A stretch of DNA of 7,005 nt from Pseudomonadota bacterium (GTDB lineage: Bacteria; Pseudomonadota; Alphaproteobacteria; Rhizobiales; Xanthobacteraceae): assembly GCA_023392205.1 (NCBI GenBank), contig JAEVZN010000383.1:1-7005 (forward strand). The letters run 5' to 3'. This document shows, piece after piece, positions 6,778 through 7,005 of this stretch. Every line of letters starts with the position of its first letter. The stretch's first letter is position 1. Position numbers and translations under genes: made by a program. The notes under the pieces are model-generated. The model saw nothing but the letters and a program-made list of their open reading frames with translations. It did not search any database and was not told where the DNA came from.

Positions 6778-6835
6778 AGCGTTTTCGAGCGAAGTGGATA
6801 CCGGTTCGCGTCAAGAAAACGCGTCAATGCAAGAA
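6775..6835 (+). repeat. Palindromic intergenic repeat, copy A (plus strand)
   Basis: This is the opposite-orientation partner of the element at 4587-4647: one mismatch over the first 53 bases and three over 61. The outer stem is GCGTTTTC (6779-6786) with GAAAACGC (6815-6822). The inner stem is GCGAA (6789-6793) with TTCGC (6805-6809), continued by TGG/CCG-type pairing around a small ATA loop. The first three bases are the stop codon of the peroxiredoxin gene. A separate, stronger hairpin follows three bases later. Confidence 0.88.
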
Positions 6836-6837
6836 GC

Positions 6838-6879
6838 TAGAGCCCCGGCTTTGATTCCATCAAAGCCGGAACGGCTCTA
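6838..6879. terminator. Strong hairpin between convergent peroxiredoxin and rnhA genes
   Basis: The 7-bp outer stem TAGAGCC (6838-6844) pairs with GGCTCTA (6873-6879). The 11-bp inner stem CCGGCTTTGAT (6845-6855) pairs with ATCAAAGCCGG (6859-6869). The loop is TCC and there is one AAC bulge on the right arm, giving 18 perfect pairs in total. Its place between two converging genes suggests a bidirectional terminator. On the plus side no U-run follows; on the minus side the next bases read AGCTTCTTG, only mildly U-rich, so it may act mainly as an RNA-stabilising or roadblock structure. It may also be part of a dispersed composite repeat with the element on its left. Confidence 0.65.
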
Positions 6880-6898
6880 AGTCGCAGCCTCGACAGGA

Positions 6899-7005
6899 TC
6901 AGCGGGCGCTGCCGGCGCTTCGCAATTCCGCAATGGCCGAGCGCGCCAGGACATCGGCGCGCTCGTTCAGTTCATGCCCGGCATGGCCCTTGACCCAGTG
7001 CCATT
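6899..7005 (-). CDS. rnhA: Ribonuclease HI, C-terminal part (gene continues past the right edge)
   Basis: The last 34 residues of a minus-strand gene are visible, ending at a TGA (6899-6901); the start lies beyond the window. They begin [20 protein letters not shown], which matches the end of the ribonuclease HI catalytic core: the histidine of KGHAG corresponds to E. coli H124 and the aspartate of ERAD to catalytic D134. The enzyme cleaves the RNA strand of RNA-DNA hybrids in the cytoplasm. The remaining residues form the usual variable alanine-rich C-terminus. The gene converges with the peroxiredoxin gene; from memory, peroxiredoxin next to rnhA and thrB is a common arrangement in Bradyrhizobium-like genomes. 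The gene is cut by the window edge, not visibly broken. Confidence 0.93.
   Translation of the reverse strand, partial: WHWVKGHAGHELNERADVLARSAIAELRSAGSAR

Overview
The window reads as an ordinary chromosomal segment of an alphaproteobacterium of the order Hyphomicrobiales. It is most likely from the Bradyrhizobium / Rhodopseudomonas / Afipia group. The basis is the high GC content with strong third-position GC bias, the gene families present (DUF1192, PIG3-type quinone oxidoreductase, YqgE/AlgH, a stand-alone DsbD N-terminal-like protein, and peroxiredoxin followed by a convergent rnhA), and a short palindromic intergenic repeat that I recall as common in that group. The family assignment is inference from recognition; no search was run.

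Layout, left to right. The first 156 bases hold no gene I can support, but they contain a CtrA-like TTAA-N7-TTAA motif. A small DUF1192 gene (minus, 157-351) diverges from a NAD(P)H:quinone oxidoreductase gene (plus, 458-1459), with what look like back-to-back promoters between them. Next is a large membrane sensor (plus, 1590-4523, TTG start). It has a signal peptide, a periplasmic domain, seven membrane helices, a PAS domain, a degenerate GGDEF domain and an intact EAL domain, and is predicted to be a c-di-GMP phosphodiesterase. A YqgE/AlgH gene (minus, 4645-5259) converges on it and diverges from a secreted DsbD-N-like protein gene (plus, 5357-6211). A Prx5-type peroxiredoxin gene follows (plus, 6295-6777). 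The 3' end of rnhA (ribonuclease HI, minus) enters from the right edge at 7005 and converges on the peroxiredoxin gene.

The genes do not form one pathway or one operon. Strand switches split them into short transcription units, and the only same-strand neighbours are separated by 83 to 130 bases. The most notable non-coding structure is a pair of about 61-base palindromic repeats in opposite orientation. In both copies the repeat begins exactly on the TAG stop codon of the adjacent gene (YqgE/AlgH and peroxiredoxin). A second, stronger hairpin follows the right-hand copy and probably ends transcription between the peroxiredoxin gene and rnhA.

I found no mobile element, CRISPR array, tRNA, rRNA, toxin-antitoxin pair or defence-like cluster. 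I see no sign of a novel multi-gene system here. The observations worth checking are the stop-codon phasing of the repeat, the sensor's degenerate GGDEF, and the CtrA-like site at the left edge.
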